Shown: positions 35,263 to 44,773, counted from the stretch's first letter. The stretch: 64,000 nucleotides of DNA from Nocardioides sp. URHA0020 (GCF_000620705.1 NZ_KK211166.1:793117-857116), one strand, 5' to 3'. A program made the numbers and translations. The notes: generated by a model not told the origin, from the sequence alone.

Positions 35263-35763
35263 GTTGAGTCAGGTAGCCAGCCGCGCACGGCCAGCCCAGC
35301 CTGGACCATCCCTACCTCGTCAACGTGTCCGAAACTCGGTCGTAGCGCCCACAAGACTAGTCGATATTCGTGCGAACGAGTCGGGCCCGGGCGCCGATGG
35401 CCACGATGACGATCGTACGGCGCCCCCTCCCACCCGGGTTCATGACAGCCTGGGAAAGCGAGACCCCGGACGTAGGTTCGACTCCGGCCCGGAGAGCTCA
35501 GGGCCTTTGTGCCCTCGGACGGCGCGGTCGACCCGCGCGCAGGCCGGGCGACAACACACACGATGAAGGGGATGAAGGCGGTCGCGCCGTGTGTCCACCA
35601 GCGAGGACACTTGCGAGCAAGTGTCCCGTCGGAAGTTCGAGTGTCGCGTCGAGAGCACTGAGTGTCCCGCCCGGATGCCAGTGTCCCGGCCGGATCACCG
35701 GACACTTCGACCAGACTCCGCAGGGCGCGGACCTGACCTCACTCGCCGCATCCCTGCCGGGCA
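35263..35763. other. 501-bp gap with repeat array, no gene called
   Basis: An open frame crosses this region into the gene at 35764, but its translation before the ATG is Arg/Pro-rich and runs through the direct-repeat array, so it is not taken as coding. The AraC promoter must lie at the left end. Confidence 0.5.
35591..35706. repeat. GTGTCCCG direct and inverted repeat array
   Basis: Direct copies of GTGTCCCG (one reads GTGTCGCG) start at 35621, 35641, 35662 and 35681, spaced 20, 21 and 19 bp; consensus AGTGTCCCGnCCGGATn. A perfect 10-bp inverted repeat GGACACTTGC-GA-GCAAGTGTCC overlaps the first (35605-35626), another GTGTCC lies at 35591, and GGACAC at 35700 closes the array in reverse. 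The helical-turn spacing resembles transposase-binding arrays at Tn7-like or IS21-like ends, or iterons. No matching transposase is adjacent. Confidence 0.75.
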
Positions 35764-37082
35764 TGGCGAACACGCCCGAGGTCATCACCGCCGCCGCCCA
35801 GCTCGCGAGCCTCGACTCCGCCGAACGCACTACCGCGTTCGACACCGCGGCACTCGCGCTCGCCGCCGCCATCGTGGCAACGACGTCCCCCGTCCTGTTC
35901 GCCGACGCCGCTCAGCAGTTCCTCGCCTCAACCGCCCTACTTGAGGCCGCTGGTGAGCGCCTGGCTAAGGACGTCCTCGACCAGGCCACCGCCCCGGCCA
36001 CCTCGACCGGCCCGGGGGTGGTCCGTGCGGCCGACGCGCTAGAGGTGGCCACCCAACTGCGCCTCGGAGGCTGGACGGCCCGCTGGGACCTGTTCGCGCT
36101 GCTCATCGAGTACGACGGCACCGGACCCACCTCGTACACGCGCGCTGCCCTGCGCGCGGTCCAGGCGTGCTTCGAGCAGTGGCCAGAGGCCGGCGACCTT
36201 CTCGCTGTCGCGCATCGCATCGCAGACCTCAGCGACGACACCGGCACGGACCAGGGCGATGACCAGTCCGGGTCGCCCTCCGACGTCGGCGTGATGCTCG
36301 CCCGCACCGAGCTCCTTCAGGCCCTCCGCGCTGACGGCCCCGACGCCGCCGTACGCCACATCGACGACGCCCTCGCCGCCCTCGCCGCCGCGCTCACCCA
36401 CGACGACCGCCCCGACGCACACGTCACCGCGAACATCGCCCGACTCCTGCGAGGACTCATCGAGACCCAGAGCGTCGACCCGGCCGTCGCCGCCGACCTC
36501 GGCGACGGCGTCCGCGAGCTCCGGCACCTGTGCTACTCCCGCGGGCACTGGACCGGGGATGTCGCCGCGACCACGTGGGCGGCCTGGTCGCTCCTCGCCG
36601 ACCGGCTGACCACCGCACGACAGAACCTCGACGAACCGTCCTGGCTGCACGCCGTGCCCGTCATCAACAACCTTGTCGACCTGTACCGCGTCAGCGGCTC
36701 CTACACCGGGTTGCGCTGCGACGACGACGGTCGCGCCGTCCAGGTCCTGGTCGCCCCCGTCATCGAGAACGGGTTCGCCGACGAGGTCGGACTCATGAAC
36801 GTCCTGAGACAGCGTGTCGCTGAGATGGAAGCCGCCGCCGAAGACGGAACGGCGTCCGAGACCGAGCTCGCCGACCTCCCGGCCGCGATCGAGATCCGCG
36901 ACGCGGCCGCACGGCGCCTGGCCGCGGGGATGCCCGTCCACGACCCAAAAGAGAGCGCCGGCGCCGAGCCGCCGGCTGACCACAGCACCGACACCCCACC
37001 GAGAAGGACGCCGAGGACCGTCTCTGGGAGGTCGCACGCCGCCGGCACCGCACCAAGCTCGCCAGCGCGTCACTGCCCGTGA
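35764..37082 (+). CDS. hypothetical protein (about 439 aa), 3' end probably frameshifted
   Basis: From ATG 35764 (MANTPEVITAAAQLASLDSA) the protein is acidic and alanine-rich, mostly helical, with no known motif; NIARLLRGLIETQSVDPAVA and LRHLCYSRGHWTGDVAATTW are typical stretches. Near 36990 the coding character jumps to another frame (TEKDAEDRLWEVARRRHRTK, LASASLPVNQALQQIWTDLD) and returns near 37117 (LHASTDYRTLDGLADAVDLG) before the nuclease-like ORF at 37194. The annotated end (RHCP) is therefore probably out of frame, and the original protein was longer. Confidence 0.5.
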
Positions 37083-37193
37083 ACCAGGCCCTCCAGCAGA
37101 TCTGGACCGACCTGGACGCCTCCACGCCTCCACCGACTACCGCACCCTCGACGGCCTGGCTGACGCCGTAGACCTGGGGTCACCGCACTCCTC

Positions 37194-37651
37194 ATGGCGT
37201 TCCTGTTCGACCGGTCCTCGGTCGGTCCCAGCGAAGCGCCGTCCCTGTACAACCCCGCCGCCAGCGAAGAAGACCTCGCTCGCGACCTGCGCACCTTCGT
37301 CCGAGGCAGTGGCTACCTCAACGGCGTCGACACCGAAGTCCGCCACGTCGGCGGCGGCCGCGTCGACATGTGGTTCGCGTTCCCCGGGTTAAACCTGTAC
37401 GTCGAGCTCAAGCAGGATTCGACCGAGGAGCCCGTGCCGGACAAGTCGTCGTACCTGAATCAAGCCGCCGCGTACGAGCCGAGCCCCGCATCGGGTTCCT
37501 GCTCGTGCTGAAGAAGACCCCGAAGAAGACGCCCGCGGTGTCGGTGAACGACTGGGCCCAGGTGGTCGAGGTCAGCGACGCCGAAGGCGCACCACGCCAC
37601 GTGATCGCGATGACGCTCGCCGGAGCCCGCACCGTCCCCTCCGACATGTGA
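37194..37651 (+). pseudogene. PD-(D/E)XK-like nuclease gene, frameshifted
   Basis: Frame one (MAFLFDRSSVGPSEAPSLYN ... FVRGSGYLNGVDTEVRHVGG, GRVDMWFAFPGLNLYVELKQ) carries a restriction-like core: the Asp in RVDMW and E-x-K in VELKQ. It goes out of frame near 37485 after SYLNQAAAYEP. The continuation RIGFLLVLKKTPKKTP, NDWAQVVEVSDAEGAPRHVI, AMTLAGARTVPSDM is in the next frame and ends at 37651. A repaired reading gives about 152 residues. Together with the shifts just upstream this points to decay of a two-part gene or a fusion. Confidence 0.6.
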
Positions 37652-38034
37652 CCGGCGCAGAAGGGCGAGGCTTCCCGGCGGCGCTGCTCGGACGCCACCG
37701 GACCACTACGACGACCATGCCCATCTGAGGTGCTACCTGCAGTCCCCCCAAAGCGCCTGAAGTCCGAGGACCCCCAGGTCCAGCCGGGACACTGCGGATT
37801 CCGATGGGGTCACTCCGGCCGGCAGGGGCCGCGACGGCAACCCCTGGACCCATGGGCTCCGTCGGGTATCGTTGATGCCGAGGCGGGCTGGACTGCCTCT
37901 CTCCAAGTCTGAGTCCCCACGCGACGACGACGCCGAGGACAACGGGTGCCGATCCAGTAAGGCAGGACCAGTCGAGACGCTCTCTCATGTCAGGGCTGGC
38001 AAGCGTGGGTTGCGAGCCCGGAACAGAGATTGAG
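37652..38034. other. 383-bp intergenic region, nothing recognised
   Basis: No ORF with coding character, no strong inverted repeat and no RNA gene seen. It should carry the promoter of the gene at 38035. Confidence 0.4.
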
Positions 38035-39189
38035 ATGTCCTCGAACAACCACGCCTACAACCGCGAGCTCCAGCAGGACGCGCGGTCCTGGGCAGCATTC
38101 ACAGGATCGAAGTACACCGCCGCGCTGCGGCAGATGACGTCGCCCTTCACCCAGGGGCTCCTCGGGGACCGGCCGAGCGCGCGCCACCTGATTTCTGTCT
38201 TGGACCAGCACCCGCTGGTCGGGACGGACGACGATGGGCCTTCCCTCAGTGACAACGGCTTCTACGCGGATGACCCGTGGCGCTTCAACGGCCAGACCGA
38301 CTTCGTCGAGCTCGTCCTCGTCGTCGAGATGCTCCGCATGTTCACCCCGACGGTCGCCGGCCAGGAACCCGAGCTCAGCAGCTACAAGCTGAAGCACACC
38401 GCCGAGCAGTTCCTACGCCCTCACTGCGACTACGTGTCGAACGGACGCCTGATCTGGGCCGCCGCCGCGCTGGGGCTGGACCTCGTTGACCGCGGTGGCA
38501 GCTTGAACCTCTCGGTCGGGGTGTCCGAACGCGAGCACCACTACCTGCGGCGCCTGACGGGGTCGGGGCAGGAGCGACCGCGTGGCCACCAGTTCCGCCC
38601 TCCCGGGCTGCTCCACCTGCAGGATGCGCTGGCCCGGTGTGCTGCCGGCGGACCGCTGACGGGGGCCTGGGTTCGACCGGCGTCCGCGCAGGTCGGGGCT
38701 CCGTTCCACGACTGGCTGACTGCGCAGGTTGGCCGTCCGGACCCGGTCGGTGACATCGCGAACGACTACACGGCCGGCGTGCGCGACAGCGACCACCCCA
38801 TCGCCAGCACGCCCGGTGAGCTGCTGTCGCTCCTGTACGACGTCGAGCCGTCGCCGTCGTTCTACGACGCGGCCGTCGCCGCGATCGCCGAATGGATGGC
38901 CACCTCGCCCGAAGCGGCACCCATCCGTACAGACCTCGTCACCCGCGACGCGCACGAAGTCGCCGGCTGGGGGGCGGGGCCCGGTGACATCGAGGTCTAC
39001 CGATACCGGTGCCCATGCGGCTTCGGCGAGATCGTCGAGGAGCACGACAACACTCCTGGGTTCCGCGAGCACGACGTACACATCAGGTGCGACAGGTGCC
39101 GGGAGGAGTGGCTCTTCGCAGCGGGTTTGCCCGTCCGCGGGTGGGGGCTGGTGCCCGCTATCGGGGCCGGGCGGGCACAGGCCGGGTAA
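38035..39189 (+). CDS. hypothetical protein with C-terminal four-Cys motif (384 aa)
   Basis: ATG 38035 (MSSNNHAYNRELQQDARSWA) is chosen because the segment DARSWAAFTGSKYTAALRQM is a repeated N-terminal motif in actinobacterial hypothetical proteins and should be near the start. The middle is helical without known domain. The C-terminal 70 residues contain CPC at YRYRCPCGFGEIVEEHDNTP and CDRC at HIRCDRCREEW, four cysteines spaced as a zinc ribbon. Role unknown; zinc-dependent nucleic-acid binding is an inference. A strong hairpin terminates it, and the transposition operon follows. Confidence 0.65.
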   Translation: MSSNNHAYNRELQQDARSWAAFTGSKYTAALRQMTSPFTQGLLGDRPSARHLISVLDQHPLVGTDDDGPSLSDNGFYADDPWRFNGQTDFVELVLVVEMLRMFTPTVAGQEPELSSYKLKHTAEQFLRPHCDYVSNGRLIWAAAALGLDLVDRGGSLNLSVGVSEREHHYLRRLTGSGQERPRGHQFRPPGLLHLQDALARCAAGGPLTGAWVRPASAQVGAPFHDWLTAQVGRPDPVGDIANDYTAGVRDSDHPIASTPGELLSLLYDVEPSPSFYDAAVAAIAEWMATSPEAAPIRTDLVTRDAHEVAGWGAGPGDIEVYRYRCPCGFGEIVEEHDNTPGFREHDVHIRCDRCREEWLFAAGLPVRGWGLVPAIGAGRAQAG

Positions 39190-39214
39190 CGCCTGGCCGT
39201 TCACGGTGAGCGCT

Positions 39215-39258
39215 GGACGCGGCGGGATGGCAGTCACACCGGGGAGCCCGCCGCGTCC
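39215..39258 (+). terminator. hairpin with 12-bp perfect arms
   Basis: GGACGCGGCGGG ... CCCGCCGCGTCC, loop 20 bp, 25 bp after the stop of the gene at 38035. It separates that gene from the transposition operon. Confidence 0.7.
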
Positions 39259-39340
39259 ATCCACGACCAGATCGCATACACGCAACGGTCCGCGGACCCG
39301 GTGAGGTACAGACCACCCCCCATTGGTGCTTCCCGGTTCT

Positions 39341-39356
39341 GTATAGAGGTCTATAC
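39341..39356. promoter_or_regulatory. palindromic operator in front of the transposition operon
   Basis: GTATAGA-GG-TCTATAC, 7-bp perfect arms, ends 11 nt before the GTG of tniQ1. Same pattern and same distance to the start as the palindrome at 2750 before a cargo HTH gene. A repressor bound here would block the first gene of the five-gene operon. Confidence 0.65.
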
Positions 39357-39367
39357 GTTGCGTTCTC

Positions 39368-41401
39368 GTGCCAACTTCCCCCTCTGGCGCAGCGTCCTCG
39401 ACGCCGCCTCCTCGACCGTTCCTCCCACCCCCGGGGCAGCCCGGACCCGGCCGCCATCCGCTGCCCGCAGTTGTGCGTCTCCCGTTGGTGACCACACCGG
39501 TCGCCGGCGAGTCGATGTGGTCATGGCTCCACCGCTACAGCACCGACATCGACTGCCCGACCGGCGTCCTTGCTGATCGCCTTGGACTCCCCCTCCGTCC
39601 CGACGGCACTGTCACTCGCGTCCGCCTGTTCGGCATCCACCTCCCACGCGCCTCGACCACGCACCTCACCGAAGCGACCGGACTGCCTTCCGAATCGGTC
39701 GATGGTTTGCAGCTGTCGAGGTTCCACGGCACCGGACTCGACCTCAGCAGGCTTGACCCGTCGAACGAGAGGTCTCTGACCCAGGTCGTGAAGCACCAAT
39801 GGCTCTTACCGCACGCCTCCCGAGTGTGCGCACGCTGCCTTGCGGAGGACCCGACGGTGTGGCCGTTGTGGTGGAAGCTCGGATACGCAGCCGCTTGTCC
39901 GCGACACGCGGTGCTGCTTCTCGATGAGTGCCCGACCTGCCGCATACCGTTCACTCGTGGGTATCGCCGCCACCCGCGCGCACTCAGCCGGGACTATCTG
40001 GTCGATGTCGCGGTGTGCGGAAGCGGCTCCTTCCATGACCCGTGCGACCAGCTGTTGTGCCAGCTGCCGCAACACCGGATCAGTGCCGGCCTCGTTGCCG
40101 CACAGCTCGCCGTGCTCGACGCGTTGGGCGTCACCCACGAGCCAGGGACTCGGGCGATGCCGCCGACACGATCGGCGAAGCGTCCAGCCGGAAGAGCCCG
40201 GGACGCGCTGACGATGACAGGCCGCGTCCCCCCTCCCCAGGAGCTCGCCAACGGCGAGATGGACGCAGCCACCAGGTTCGCCGCCCTGCGCGACCTGGCT
40301 GCCATGACGCTGGCGTGCGGCGCGGCCACCGACCCGAACTCCCTGTTTGCGCTGCCCCGGGCTACCCACGACGCTCCACCGGCCCGGACACGGACCGCAC
40401 AGGTCAACGACGACGCTCTGGCTGCCGCTCTGGAGACCGTGTGGCACCGAGACCGTGACGACCTGGCGCCCAGGGTCCTCTACCGCAGCAGCCCAGCGAC
40501 TGCCGCTCTAGCGGGCGCGTTGCTGCTCGCCACCCGTTCAGCGATGAGCGCGGCCAGTCACGACGAACTGGCCGAAGCCGCAGCACCGGTCACCCTCGCC
40601 TACCTCGCGAGCCGGGACTGGAACAAGCACGACCCGCTCCGCTGGTCTGGATCCTGCGAACCGATCGCGAGAATCGTGAGGCAGCTCAACCGTCCGCGTC
40701 GTGGGCGCATCGTGGACGCCCGGCGACCATCGCCAGGTCTCGCGACCGGTGCCGGAACCCGGAGCGACGCAACCGCGCTGCGCGTCACAGGCGACTCAGC
40801 CCGGTTCGTGCCGCAGCTGATGCCAACCGACCTGTACCGAGCTCACGTCGCCGACCACCTGGACGAGGTTGCCGACGCCACGGGCCGCTGCCTGGCATCC
40901 ATCGCGGCCGCACGACTCCTCGGCGCAAGCAGCTGGCGCGCCGCCGCCACGCTTCTCGGCATCCCGGAACCTCGCGGTCGCCGCGCCATCGAACGAGTGC
41001 GGAAAGTCGCTGACGCCGACCAGTTCTGGGCCGGAGTCGCCGCGTGCCTCGACGCGCTCGGTGCTGCCGGCGACGACTACCGCGCCGCCGAGCGTCGCCT
41101 GAGCACGCTCGCGGCAGTGCCGTACCGAGAGTGGCAGCGGCTCTGCCGGCCGCATAATGTCGTCGCGACTCAGCAGCGCGCCCAGCACGCCGCCGTGTAC
41201 CTCTGGGAGCGGGTCGCCGGAGCCGACTGGCGTGACTCTCCTGCCCTTGAGGACGGCTGGTGGCCGAGAACAACCCGGGAGTCTCGGCATGAGGGGCAAC
41301 GTAGGTTCGCCCTCCAGATTCCGTCCGGGCTCCGCGCGGACCTCGAGAAGTGGGCATCCACCGATACCCCGCGACGCAGCGCTGGTCGGGCCGCCGCATG
41401 A
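39368..41401 (+). CDS. tniQ: TniQ-family target-selection protein 1 (677 aa)
   Basis: Begins at GTG 39368; family homology starts about 35 residues in (VVRLPLVTTPVAGESMWSWL, HRYSTDIDCPTGVLADRLGL), so a later GTG near 39473 is possible. Zinc-binding knuckles follow the TniQ pattern: VCARCLAEDPTVWPLWWKLG and CPRHAVLLLDECPTCRIPF (about residues 153-197). The remaining 480 residues are a helical C-terminal region of the long TnsD-like class, which in Tn7 relatives reads the attachment sequence and contacts TnsC. It opens the operon and overlaps tnsA by 4 nt (ATGA). Confidence 0.88.
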   Translation: MPTSPSGAASSTPPPRPFLPPPGQPGPGRHPLPAVVRLPLVTTPVAGESMWSWLHRYSTDIDCPTGVLADRLGLPLRPDGTVTRVRLFGIHLPRASTTHLTEATGLPSESVDGLQLSRFHGTGLDLSRLDPSNERSLTQVVKHQWLLPHASRVCARCLAEDPTVWPLWWKLGYAAACPRHAVLLLDECPTCRIPFTRGYRRHPRALSRDYLVDVAVCGSGSFHDPCDQLLCQLPQHRISAGLVAAQLAVLDALGVTHEPGTRAMPPTRSAKRPAGRARDALTMTGRVPPPQELANGEMDAATRFAALRDLAAMTLACGAATDPNSLFALPRATHDAPPARTRTAQVNDDALAAALETVWHRDRDDLAPRVLYRSSPATAALAGALLLATRSAMSAASHDELAEAAAPVTLAYLASRDWNKHDPLRWSGSCEPIARIVRQLNRPRRGRIVDARRPSPGLATGAGTRSDATALRVTGDSARFVPQLMPTDLYRAHVADHLDEVADATGRCLASIAAARLLGASSWRAAATLLGIPEPRGRRAIERVRKVADADQFWAGVAACLDALGAAGDDYRAAERRLSTLAAVPYREWQRLCRPHNVVATQQRAQHAAVYLWERVAGADWRDSPALEDGWWPRTTRESRHEGQRRFALQIPSGLRADLEKWASTDTPRRSAGRAAA

Positions 41402-42210
41402 GTTCGACTCGTGGTGCCACCACCGACACCACGACCCTTGGCGATCCGGAGCGACGGCGCGTCGTTGACCACGTCCGCGTGATGTCGCTGACGTGGTGCG
41501 GAGAGGACGCCCGTCTCGTCACGGCCGCACCCTCACCGGCCGTGGCTGAACAGATTCGGCCGTTCCTGCCTGCGCGGGAGGTCATGGACTACGCGGGTTC
41601 AAGACACACGCCCGGCGACTACTACTCCCACACCGACGACGAACTCCTGCGCTACGAGTCCTGGAACGAATGCCGGTGGCTGCGCATCCTCGACTTCGAC
41701 CCTCACATCACCTACCTGGTGGCGCAGCCGCTCACCATCGAAGGTTTCGACATCGAAGGCACCCTCACCGCGACGCCTGACATCTACGCAGAGACTCGCG
41801 ACGGCGAACGGCTCGTCATCGACCCCCACGTCTCCGAACTCGACATGCTCGACCCGAAGGACGCCATCAGGGCTGCCCGAAGAGCACGTCTGGTCGGGGC
41901 CACGTGCGAGTACCTCGGATGGACGTACTACCCAGTCGAAACGCCGCCGCAACCCCTCGCCGCGAACACCGACTTCCTCGCCGACTTCGCCCGCGACATC
42001 GGCTACGACCCCGTCCGGCCGACCATCCTCCAGGCCGCACACCGAGCCACAACCCTCAGCGACCTGTGGAAGCAGCTCGGCATGACCCTGGGCAACCACC
42101 CCCTCGTGCCGTCCTGCACCTACCACCTCCTGTGGACGCACGAGCTCACCTTCGACCGGAACGAACGGCTGAGCACTCAGACCATCGTGAGGAGTACCAG
42201 TGACCACTGA
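41398..42210 (+). CDS. tnsA: TnsA-like heteromeric transposase endonuclease subunit
   Basis: A 270-residue protein starting at the ATG inside ATGA. TnsA in Tn7 cuts the 5' ends, allowing cut-and-paste transposition. The restriction-like core is visible: E91 (YESWNECRWLRILDFDP), D128 (TATPDIYAETRDGERLV) and the strand VIDPHVSEL, where the usual acid/Gln-x-Lys is D142-P-H144, with histidine in place of lysine. YLVAQPLTI is the typical intermediate strand. Whether nicking survives the Lys-to-His change is open. It overlaps tnsB by 11 nt. Confidence 0.85.
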   Translation: MSSTRGATTDTTTLGDPERRRVVDHVRVMSLTWCGEDARLVTAAPSPAVAEQIRPFLPAREVMDYAGSRHTPGDYYSHTDDELLRYESWNECRWLRILDFDPHITYLVAQPLTIEGFDIEGTLTATPDIYAETRDGERLVIDPHVSELDMLDPKDAIRAARRARLVGATCEYLGWTYYPVETPPQPLAANTDFLADFARDIGYDPVRPTILQAAHRATTLSDLWKQLGMTLGNHPLVPSCTYHLLWTHELTFDRNERLSTQTIVRSTSDH

Positions 42211-44773
42211 CCAGCGGCACCCGTCATCGGAAGACGTGGCAGACCACCCCGACAGCTCTCACGACTCCGCGCCTCTGTACGGCGGAGACCCGTCCCTAGA
42301 CAGGGCGAGGCACGGCGACCCGCAGTGGCCGCGGATCGGCATCGGCGACAACGTTCGGCTGTGGAACCGCGACTTCAAGGTCGTCGGGATGCACGAGATG
42401 CCGGAATGCAAGAACGCTCTCGCGTTCCGCCTGCGCTGCACCCAGACCGGCGCACACGACCTCGCCCTGGTTTCCGACGTGCACGCCGACATCATCGCCA
42501 ACCGGTCGGCCGAGGCACGCCTGACCAACATCCCCGAGTACCTGACGGGAACCGCCGGGTTCGCGGCGGCAGCTCACTCAAGCTCGAAGCTGGACTACCT
42601 GGGTGCGCCCTACGATCGGGCCACCGCGGGCTCCGTCTGGCAGAGCGCGCTGACCGGTCCCGCGAAGGACGAAACGTGGACCCTCGCACCCGACCACACT
42701 GTTGACGGGGTGGACGTCGCCGACGCAGCCAAACCCTCCGAGACCGGGCTCCCCAACAGGGTCGTGAAACGGCGCGGCGAAGGCAGAAGCAGCTTCGGCC
42801 TGGACCGGCAGGCAGTCCTCGAAGGTCTGGCACCCAAGGCTGCGGCAGCTGCGTTGGAGAAGGAGCAGCATGTTCTCGAGGTAACGACCGGGTTCCGCAG
42901 CGGAGACCCTGATGATCCGCTGCCCGGCGAGCCGCTTCCCGAGTACACGACCCCCCTCCTCAAGGACCGGTTGAAGGCAAAGGCAGCCGAGCTCGGACTC
43001 ACCGACCGAACTGTGCGGAACTGGGTCGACTGGTACGAGGCCGATGAACTGTTCGGCCTTCTCGACCAGCGCTCGGCACGCAGACTCAACCCGCTCGCCG
43101 GCATCGACCCTCGCATCATCAGCGCCGCCATCGAACAGCGCGTCGTCGTCGAAGGAAACGAAGCGACTGGCGAGAAGGGCAGGTTCTACAAGCGGCTCAA
43201 GCGGAGACTCGATCATCAGTATGGAGAGGGCGCAGTCCCTCTGCCACCGCGAACGACCCTCATGCCGAAGCTGAAGACGATCCTCGGACCCTCCGGAACG
43301 TTCGGCCCGTCGCCCGGGCGCCGAAGTAAGGACCGCACCCCAACACACTCGTTCAACCCGCTGCGCGCTTCGCGCCCCGGCCAGAGCGTGCTCATGGACG
43401 CGACCCCGCTCGACATCCGCGCCTACGACCCCATCAACGACGTGGACGTGACCGTCAGCCTCTCGATGACCCTCGACGTCGCGACACACACGATCTGCTC
43501 GTGGCGCCTGGTCATCGGCACCGAGAACAGGGCCGACGCCATCCTCCTCATCGCCGACGCCCTACGCCCTGAAGCCGTTCGGCCCGGGTGGAAGAAGCAC
43601 CTCGCGGCGCGCCTGCTCGCACTCCCCGAGGAACTCACCATCCACCACGACGACAGGTTCGAAGGGGCCGCGGCACACCCCGTCATCTACATGACGAACC
43701 TCTCCGCCGACCACGGCAAGATCAACGTGTCCAAAGACTGCGAACGCGCCTGCCGAGTACTGCGCATCTCCAAGCGTGACGCCCGCAAGTTCCAACCCAC
43801 CGACAAGGCCGCCGTAGAGCGGCTGTTTCGCACCATCGGGAGCGGCTTCGCCCAGCACGTCGCCGGCTACACCGGCGGAAGCGTCGCGCGTCGCGGCCTC
43901 AACACCGATGGCCAAGCCCGGTGGACCGTCGACGAGCTCGAAGAGTTCCTCGCCTACTGGGTCGTCCACATCTACCAGAACACCCGCACCCGGGCGCTTC
44001 CCGCGCCGGGCGCCCCGAACCGGTTCATGACCCCGAACCAGGCGTACGCGATGCTCGTGTCCTGCTTCGGGTGGGTCCCGGCACCCGTCGATGACGACCT
44101 GTACTTCCGGCTCCTGCCCGTCCACTGGGTCGAGTTCTCCAGGGCCGGCGCCAAGGTCAACTACCGCACCTACGACGCCGACGTCCTCCGGCTTTACGAC
44201 ACGGGCACACCTTCCGACTACCTCGCGCCTCTGACTGCCAAGGGCCGTCGACCTGGTCGCGAAGAAGGACGCCGGCTGCAAGGCGAGAAGTGGCCCATCC
44301 GGATCGACCCGAACGACATCACGATCGCGTGGTTCTACTCACCGCAGCACGAGGCATGGTTCCCCCTCCAGTGGGTCGCCGCACCTGACCCGGACCTCCC
44401 GATGACAGATCTGATGTTTCGCCAGACAAGAGCGTGGATGGAGGAACACGGCCTCGACAGCACCCTCGAAGCCGAGGTCGCAGCGGCGGCCGAGGAGTTC
44501 TACCTCCGGGTTGGCGCACCCGAGACCTGGACAGCAAAGTCCGCTCGAGAGGTCTCAAGGGAGATGGCTCGCGCCCGAACGCTCGCACGCGACAAGGCAA
44601 ACCACTCGACCCCCGCTGCCGTAGCAACAACGCCGGGGCAGCATCTGACGGCCGTGCCCGACATCACCACGCATTCCTCTGACACGGCCGCCGATGCCGA
44701 TGACGACTACTTCGACCCGCTGGCCGTCGCACCCCGCGCTGTCGCCAGCTTCGACAACCCGACCGGAGCGTGA
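42200..44773 (+). CDS. tnsB: TnsB-like DD35E transposase
   Basis: An 857-residue protein beginning at GTG 42200. The N-terminal 370 residues contain DNA-binding helices (LKDRLKAKAAELGLTDRTVR, NWVDWYEADELFGLLDQRSA). The integrase core has D400 (VLMDATPLDIRAYDP), D504 (NLSADHGKINVSKDC) and E540 (PTDKAAVERLFRTIGSGF): 35 residues between the last two, a complete DD35E triad. A Mu-type beta-barrel (VNYRTYDADVLRLYD) and an acidic C-terminus follow, the latter used in Tn7 to contact TnsC. It joins 3' ends to target DNA. Confidence 0.93.
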   Translation: MTTDQRHPSSEDVADHPDSSHDSAPLYGGDPSLDRARHGDPQWPRIGIGDNVRLWNRDFKVVGMHEMPECKNALAFRLRCTQTGAHDLALVSDVHADIIANRSAEARLTNIPEYLTGTAGFAAAAHSSSKLDYLGAPYDRATAGSVWQSALTGPAKDETWTLAPDHTVDGVDVADAAKPSETGLPNRVVKRRGEGRSSFGLDRQAVLEGLAPKAAAAALEKEQHVLEVTTGFRSGDPDDPLPGEPLPEYTTPLLKDRLKAKAAELGLTDRTVRNWVDWYEADELFGLLDQRSARRLNPLAGIDPRIISAAIEQRVVVEGNEATGEKGRFYKRLKRRLDHQYGEGAVPLPPRTTLMPKLKTILGPSGTFGPSPGRRSKDRTPTHSFNPLRASRPGQSVLMDATPLDIRAYDPINDVDVTVSLSMTLDVATHTICSWRLVIGTENRADAILLIADALRPEAVRPGWKKHLAARLLALPEELTIHHDDRFEGAAAHPVIYMTNLSADHGKINVSKDCERACRVLRISKRDARKFQPTDKAAVERLFRTIGSGFAQHVAGYTGGSVARRGLNTDGQARWTVDELEEFLAYWVVHIYQNTRTRALPAPGAPNRFMTPNQAYAMLVSCFGWVPAPVDDDLYFRLLPVHWVEFSRAGAKVNYRTYDADVLRLYDTGTPSDYLAPLTAKGRRPGREEGRRLQGEKWPIRIDPNDITIAWFYSPQHEAWFPLQWVAAPDPDLPMTDLMFRQTRAWMEEHGLDSTLEAEVAAAAEEFYLRVGAPETWTAKSAREVSREMARARTLARDKANHSTPAAVATTPGQHLTAVPDITTHSSDTAADADDDYFDPLAVAPRAVASFDNPTGA

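Noticed and set aside
35621..35690. CRISPR array
   Set aside because: The repeats are only 8 bp with 11-13-bp gaps that themselves resemble each other; no cas gene is present anywhere in the window.
35370..35763. Upstream extension of the gene at 35764
   Set aside because: The translation is Arg/Pro-rich and passes through the direct-repeat array; the helical protein begins at MANTPEV.
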